From positions 20,755 to 61,752 of the forward strand of contig DAHF01000103.1 in NCBI GenBank assembly GCA_002495845.1: 40,998 nt of DNA, written 5' to 3'. Below the pieces are notes generated by a model. It saw only the letters and a list, made by a program, of their open reading frames with translations. It did no database searches and had not been told where the DNA came from. Origin of the DNA: Sulfolobus sp. UBA167 (lineage in GTDB: Archaea > Thermoproteota > Thermoprotei_A > Sulfolobales > Sulfolobaceae). A program made the position numbers and the translations under genes. Positions 37,924 through 40,998 of the stretch are shown here, piece after piece; the first letter of the stretch is position 1, and each line of letters starts with the position of its first letter.

Positions 37924-38418
37924 TTACCATGGGACAGTTTTAATTTTTAATCGATATGCTTCGTAGTTGGTCGCCATGTGCATTAGGAACGCTACGACCA
38001 CGACGAACGCGAACTGGAACAGCGTGGGGGTCTCTCCTAGAACAACGAGGGCCAAGGTGGAGCCAAGTATGAAGTCAAGCTGGTCCAATCCCCACGCCCT
38101 TCCACCACGGGGTATGTTGAGCCTCCTCTTTATGAACGCACCTGCCATGTCTCCTAGCATAGCGAAAATGGACTCAACTAAGCCTATCCATATCCACTGC
38201 TGTCCAAGGAACCTTGATATAATTATCCCAACGTCGGTTCCGAAGGTGATGGACAACAATAATCCTTCAAAAGATTTTCCGTCACCTAGTATCCTCCTTC
38301 TGTCTGTGAAGTTCCTGTGAAAGTCTATTGGAGTCCCGTTCCTAACGAAAGTAGCCCCTCCGTTTGCTGCGAACGCGGGAAGATACATGACAAGACCTAT
38401 CAAGAGACTTATAAGCAT
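37924..38418 (-). CDS. carS: CDP-archaeol synthase
   Basis: 164 residues. Membrane enzyme that joins CTP and 2,3-bis-O-geranylgeranylglyceryl phosphate to make CDP-archaeol for lipid heads. Seen: N-terminal hydrophobic helix, GTPIDFHRNFTDRRRILGDGKSFEGLLLSITFG with the DxK/GDGKS active loop, SIFAMLGDMAGAFIKRRLNIPRGGRAWGLDQLDFILGS with GDxxGAFxKRR and LDQLD motif. Five transmembrane spans. It overlaps the RecA-like gene upstream by ten bases and is followed by a small membrane protein. Confidence 0.93.
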   Translation of the reverse strand: MLISLLIGLVMYLPAFAANGGATFVRNGTPIDFHRNFTDRRRILGDGKSFEGLLLSITFGTDVGIIISRFLGQQWIWIGLVESIFAMLGDMAGAFIKRRLNIPRGGRAWGLDQLDFILGSTLALVVLGETPTLFQFAFVVVVAFLMHMATNYEAYRLKIKTVPW

Positions 38419-38921
38419 CCTACCACTTTATCTCGATATATTCTGAACCTGCATTCCCTTAAATTTCCTATCAGACTGGTACCAGTAGTGAGCACGACGT
38501 CGTCTGAAGTCTTTCTCATGAATTTTTCTCCACTTACTTGATTTTTCCATGTCATCTCCCACGAAAGGAGGACTTTTGTGCCAGATAACGATATGGAGCT
38601 AAGCAAAGTCATCAGCTTCATGAAGTCTATGTAGTTCCTCTCTCTCCTATAAGACCTGTTTACCGGGTCTATCACTACCAGCTTCATACCAGAGACCCCT
38701 TGGACTATAGCTTTCGCTATTTCGAACACAGAGGAGACCTCAACGAACCTTGTTTTATGGCTCAACACCGGCTTCTTCATATAGTCGTTGCCTTCAGCTA
38801 TGAAAAGTGAAGGGTATACTTCGCTAGCTACTTGCAGTGAAAGGGACGTCTTTCCGGACCCTGACCTTCCGTATATCGAGATTAGGTTTCCCCTAGAGAA
38901 GAGGAACTCTGATATCTTCAC
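38409..38921 (-). CDS. RecA-fold ATPase (RadA-paralog type)
   Basis: 170 residues from GTG 38921. RecA core only: Walker A GRSGSGKTSLS (17-26), Walker B region MKLVVIDPVNR (about 80-90), with downstream strand KVLLSWEM. No N-terminal DNA-binding domain and no C-terminal extension, so shorter than RadA (about 320) and similar to the small archaeal RadA paralogs (aRadC-like), which help recombination. It is divergent from the RNase H-fold gene with a shared A/T core, and shares a ten-base overlap with carS. Confidence 0.7.
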   Translation of the reverse strand: MKISEFLFSRGNLISIYGRSGSGKTSLSLQVASEVYPSLFIAEGNDYMKKPVLSHKTRFVEVSSVFEIAKAIVQGVSGMKLVVIDPVNRSYRRERNYIDFMKLMTLLSSISLSGTKVLLSWEMTWKNQVSGEKFMRKTSDDVVLTTGTSLIGNLRECRFRIYRDKVVGCL

Positions 38922-38939
38922 TGCCCAACCGTTACTGAA

Positions 38940-38950
38940 AATATTTAAAA
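38940..38950. promoter_or_regulatory. shared A/T core between divergent RecA-like and RNase H-like genes
   Basis: aatatttaaaa (38940-38950) lies about 27 bases before the plus-strand GTG 38972 and about 24 before the minus-strand GTG 38921. As TATA element it can be used in both directions, so both genes would compete for TBP. Confidence 0.45.
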
Positions 38951-38971
38951 CGTTATTCCCTTAATTAAACT

Positions 38972-39532
38972 GTGGTAGATGGAATCACAATAAACGTGAG
39001 AGACCCTAAGTTATATCATGCACTTCTAATGGAACTTAAGTCCAAGGGGTACAGAGTGGTCAACGACGGGGGGATAATCCTAACCGACGGGGACGAGAAG
39101 GGGATAGATGCAACGGTTAAGGTTAAATCTGAGGAAGACATCCTTCCTGCGATAGGGAAGGTCGCAGTTCTCAGCAGGAGAAAGGAGAAATTCAACGAAC
39201 TCCTAATAGGGGTAGACACGAACCCTCCTTATAATACCGTGGCCGTCGTAGGAGATGGGGAGCTCATAGATTATTATGTCAGGATAGACGTAGCCTCCTT
39301 GTGTGAGCTTTTCGCTAAGCTGATATCCGCTTATCCTCACAAGAGACATCTGATAGGGATAGGCACGGGGAACGTGTTCGGTCATCAAGTCCTTAGCTTT
39401 ACGAGGGAGTTCTTCCCGGACGCTAAGAAAGTTGATGAGTTCAAATCGAGTTCGAGGAATCACTTCAACAACATAAAGGATGCAGATTTAAGGGCAGCCT
39501 TCGCCATAGCTATCAGGGCTTCCAGGGAATGA
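38972..39532 (+). CDS. RNase H-fold-like protein of unknown function
   Basis: 186 residues. N-terminal 70 residues form an alpha/beta domain (IILTDGDEKGIDATVKVKSEEDI). From 76, LLIGVDTNPPYNTVAVVGDGELIDYYVRI has the pattern of the first strands of the RNase H / RuvC fold with D82 as first acidic residue; the C-terminus DEFKSSSRNHFNNIKDADLRAAFAIAIRA looks like the last helix with D170/D172 in DADLRAA, as in RuvC-type resolvases. Nuclease activity is not proven. The divergent partner is a RecA-like ATPase, which makes a recombination or repair role attractive. Leaderless GTG start. Confidence 0.65.
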   Translation: MVDGITINVRDPKLYHALLMELKSKGYRVVNDGGIILTDGDEKGIDATVKVKSEEDILPAIGKVAVLSRRKEKFNELLIGVDTNPPYNTVAVVGDGELIDYYVRIDVASLCELFAKLISAYPHKRHLIGIGTGNVFGHQVLSFTREFFPDAKKVDEFKSSSRNHFNNIKDADLRAAFAIAIRASRE

Positions 39533-39596
39533 TATGCAAGTCTAGCTTCTTGCTCACCGAAAACCCTTATTATCCAGTTTACCTATCTTTCATAGA

Positions 39597-40160
39597 TTGT
39601 TTCTCATCTCTATAGAGGGAATAGACGGTTCAGGCAAGACCACTTTAGCCAAGGCTCTGGTAGAAAGGCTTCAGGGGAATGGCAGGGCAGCTATTTACAC
39701 TAAAGAGCCCTTCACCCCCGAGCTAACTGCTGTGATTGAAAGGATGGGCTGGGACGACCCGATAATGCTAACCTTGCTTTTCTCTGCCGACAGGAGGATA
39801 CACGTTAAGTGGATGGAGGAACAAGGAGCGGAAATCGTAGTTACGGATAGATATGTCCATTCTACAATAGCGTACCAGAGCGCGATGGGAATAGAGGAAG
39901 AATGGATAACTTTGGTCAATTCTAAATTTCCTCAGCCCAATCTGACCGTACTCCTGGACGTGAACCCAAACGTAGCGATGTCCAGGATAAAGAAGGGAGA
40001 TTTATTCGATTTCCCAGAAAAAAGGAGGTTGCTTGAAAAGGTCAGGGAGAAATACCTTGGTTTAGCCAAGGGGGATAACTTCTTAGTGGTCGACGCCAAT
40101 AGACCAGCATTGGAAGTGGAGACAGAGGTCTTCACTTACCTCCTTGAGAGGTTACCTTAA
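39597..40160 (+). CDS. tmk: thymidylate kinase
   Basis: 187 residues from TTG 39597; a little short for the family (about 200-213). dTMP to dTDP. P-loop IEGIDGSGKTTLA (about 6-18), DRY motif VVTDRYVHSTIAYQ, and LTVLLDVNPNVAMSRI near the adenine-binding segment. The lid region KKGDLFDFPEKRRLLEKVREKYL supplies basic residues. It starts 64 bases after the RNase H-like gene and may share its transcript; it overlaps the convergent zinc-protein gene by 29 bases. Confidence 0.93.
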   Translation: MFLISIEGIDGSGKTTLAKALVERLQGNGRAAIYTKEPFTPELTAVIERMGWDDPIMLTLLFSADRRIHVKWMEEQGAEIVVTDRYVHSTIAYQSAMGIEEEWITLVNSKFPQPNLTVLLDVNPNVAMSRIKKGDLFDFPEKRRLLEKVREKYLGLAKGDNFLVVDANRPALEVETEVFTYLLERLP

Positions 40161-40491
40161 CTCTCCTTATCCTCTCTATTGCATCGAGGTACCTAATTAC
40201 CTGCATGAGTGAGTCCTGGTCAGTCGGATCTTCCTTTATCTTGCTTGAGAGGTAATATAAGTTGTTCACTAAGACGTCTTCAACTTTATCCATGGTCACG
40301 TTCTTTTTGATGGTCTCCTCCTCTTCGTCGTTCTTCACCAAATAAATTTTGCCGTGTGTAGGACATAACACGTCTCCGTTCTTGAGCCTGAACAATGGCA
40401 TCCCGCACTGGGGGCAGGCATCGCTCAGCATCGTGGCACCTTGCCTTAGGAGGTCGGCCGCCTTCTTAACGTTCTGTTCTCTGCTGGACAT
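40132..40491 (-). CDS. SSSCA1 / autoantigen p27 family zinc protein
   Basis: 119 residues. ADLLRQGATMLSDACPQCGMPLFRLKNGDVLCPTHGK is the family signature: C26, C29, C43 and H46-like ligand for one zinc. The rest is helical (MDKVEDVLVNNLYYLSSKIKE..LMQVIRYLDAIERIRRVK). The function in archaea is unknown; the human relative is ZNRD2 / SSSCA1. Minus strand, convergent with tmk (29-base overlap); divergent from UPF0147 with 45 bases between. Confidence 0.9.
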   Translation of the reverse strand: MSSREQNVKKAADLLRQGATMLSDACPQCGMPLFRLKNGDVLCPTHGKIYLVKNDEEEETIKKNVTMDKVEDVLVNNLYYLSSKIKEDPTDQDSLMQVIRYLDAIERIRRVKVTSQGGK

Positions 40492-40536
40492 AAATAAACC
40501 TAAAACTCAGTAGATAAAAAATAGTATGGTGAAAAC

Positions 40537-40806
40537 ATGGCATCCCCCTACGATAACGAGGCTAAGCTAAAGCAAGCTGTAATTCTTCTTCAAAAGATAG
40601 TGAACGACACAAGCGTCCCAAGGAATATAAGGAGAGCTGCGACAGACGCGATAAGGAACTTGCAGGACAACGGAATAAGCCACGCAGTCCGAGCTGCAAA
40701 TGCAATAGGAATACTCGAGGACATAAGTCAAGATCCTAACATGCCGATGCACGCTAGAATCTCCATATGGAACGTTGTATCCGTACTTGAAACGATAAGA
40801 GATTAA
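40537..40806 (+). CDS. UPF0147 family protein
   Basis: 89 residues. The pattern AVILLQKIVNDTSVPRNIRRAATDAIRNLQDNGISHAVRAANAIGILEDISQDPNMPMHARISIWNVVSVLE is the conserved archaeal UPF0147 sequence, all-helical and likely dimeric. No known role. It precedes the tRNA-Leu gene by 36 bases. Confidence 0.93.
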   Translation: MASPYDNEAKLKQAVILLQKIVNDTSVPRNIRRAATDAIRNLQDNGISHAVRAANAIGILEDISQDPNMPMHARISIWNVVSVLETIRD

Positions 40807-40807
40807 T

Positions 40808-40816
40808 CTTTAAATA
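40808..40816 (+). promoter_or_regulatory. TATA-like box for tRNA-Leu
   Basis: ctttaaata, centred about 31 bases before the tRNA 5' end at 40843, a usual distance for archaeal tRNA genes. It begins two bases after the UPF0147 stop. Confidence 0.5.
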
Positions 40817-40842
40817 CAGTGGAGGAGAAGTATTTTTGGAGA

Positions 40843-40927
40843 GCGGGGGTGCCCGAGTTAGGCCAAAGGGGACAGGCTTAGGCCCTGTTGGAGCAGTCCT
40901 GCGTGGGTCCAAATCCCACCCCCCGCA
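40843..40927 (+). tRNA. tRNA-Leu (anticodon UAG)
   Basis: 85 bases including the discriminator A40927. Acceptor gcgggggt pairs with ccccccgc (7 bp), D stem ccc/ggg, anticodon stem acagg/cctgt with loop cttaggc giving anticodon TAG, a 14-base long variable arm (tggagcagtcctgc) typical of class II tRNAs, and T stem gtggg/cccac with loop tccaaat. No intron. It reads CUA and, by wobble, other CUN codons. 3' CCA is not encoded. A T-run (40928-40934) follows as terminator. Confidence 0.96.
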
Positions 40928-40947
40928 TCTTTTTAAGGTTTGGTCTT

Positions 40948-40998
40948 GTGACACGTTATAGTAGATGGGGGTTCAAGGGGGCGGAAAACTTCGCCTCT
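40948..40998 (+). CDS. possible start of a gene cut by the window edge
   Basis: A GTG at 40948 opens a frame with no stop to the edge (MTRYSRWGFKGAENFAS). An ATG at 40965 opens another, MGVQGGGKLRL. The first looks more protein-like. Too short to identify. Confidence 0.3.
   Translation, partial: MTRYSRWGFKGAENFAS

Noticed and set aside
37598..37930. 110-residue minus-strand frame overlapping the membrane protein
   Set aside because: Out-of-frame shadow; the other frame shows clean transmembrane helices.
1..40998. CRISPR arrays, transposons, integrated virus
   Set aside because: No regularly spaced repeats, transposase frames or att duplications were seen; XerA matches the chromosomal recombinase rather than an integrase of the SSV type. 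The tRNA-Leu has no integrase beside it within the window.

Overview
This window is chromosomal core sequence from a thermoacidophilic crenarchaeon of the order Sulfolobales. The evidence is the set of gene families (Sso7c4-type chromatin protein, three archaeal replication loci, archaeal S19e/L39e/L31e/L18Ae proteins, aIF6, CDP-archaeol synthase, beta-RFAP synthase), the many first genes that appear leaderless (TATA-like box about 26 bases before the start codon), and an acryloyl-CoA reductase of the kind used in the 3-hydroxypropionate/4-hydroxybutyrate CO2-fixation cycle. A Metallosphaera-like genus fits the moderate G+C, but this is inference; no composition was computed. Genes are dense, most gaps are under 100 bases, and I see no transposon, prophage or CRISPR array.

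Layout. 1-2899 (minus): the translation operon rps19e, PDCD5-like, rpl39e, rpl31e, aIF6, rpl18a, pfdA and ftsY, with ftsY cut by the window edge and lacking a usable in-frame start. 2965-6241: nicotinate phosphoribosyltransferase facing an AbrB-PhoU regulator and a DUF711 protein. 6286-8722: a sulfur-relay pair (DsrE, TusA), a cysteine-synthase-type enzyme, a small orphan and an atypical kinase. 8703-12535: zinc ribbon, MoaA, Xaa-Pro dipeptidase, GTP cyclohydrolase I and an HTH/periplasmic-binding-like fusion regulator. 12614-16502 (minus): glutamine synthetase, then a compact set of degenerate acyl-CoA synthetase, thioredoxin and orphan ABC ATPase. 16547-19907: beta-RFAP synthase, PUA/NSUN methyltransferase, gamma-carbonic-anhydrase-like protein and a radical SAM enzyme, tightly packed. 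19904-21610: XerA recombinase and a 255-residue orphan with a palindrome at its start.

21836-28653 is metabolic: ornithine-cyclodeaminase family, cobalamin adenosyltransferase, Na+/H+ antiporter with CBS domains, acryloyl-CoA reductase, amidase, proteasome beta subunit and a PEBP protein. 28654-29315 is A+T-rich, with a small gene broken by two frameshifts and one doubtful small ORF. 29316-37135 is a replication neighbourhood: rfcS, rfcL, moaC, a winged-helix protein coupled to orc1-2, a THUMP protein, gins23, mcm and an Sso7c4-like gene. 37344-40927 holds small membrane and lipid genes (carS), a RecA-like ATPase facing an RNase H-fold-like protein, thymidylate kinase, an SSSCA1-type zinc protein, a UPF0147 protein and tRNA-Leu(UAG).

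Themes: four pterin genes (moaA, moaC, folE, beta-RFAP synthase) are scattered through the window. Cobalamin adenosyltransferase and acryloyl-CoA reductase lie near each other and fit the 3HP/4HB cycle, whose methylmalonyl-CoA mutase needs adenosylcobalamin. The least explained pieces are the degenerate synthetase/thioredoxin/ABC ATPase operon, the HTH-binding-protein fusion with its palindromic promoter, the radical SAM protein with a cysteine-free tail, the winged-helix protein coupled to orc1-2, the RecA-like/RNase H-like pair and the long hairpin after mcm.
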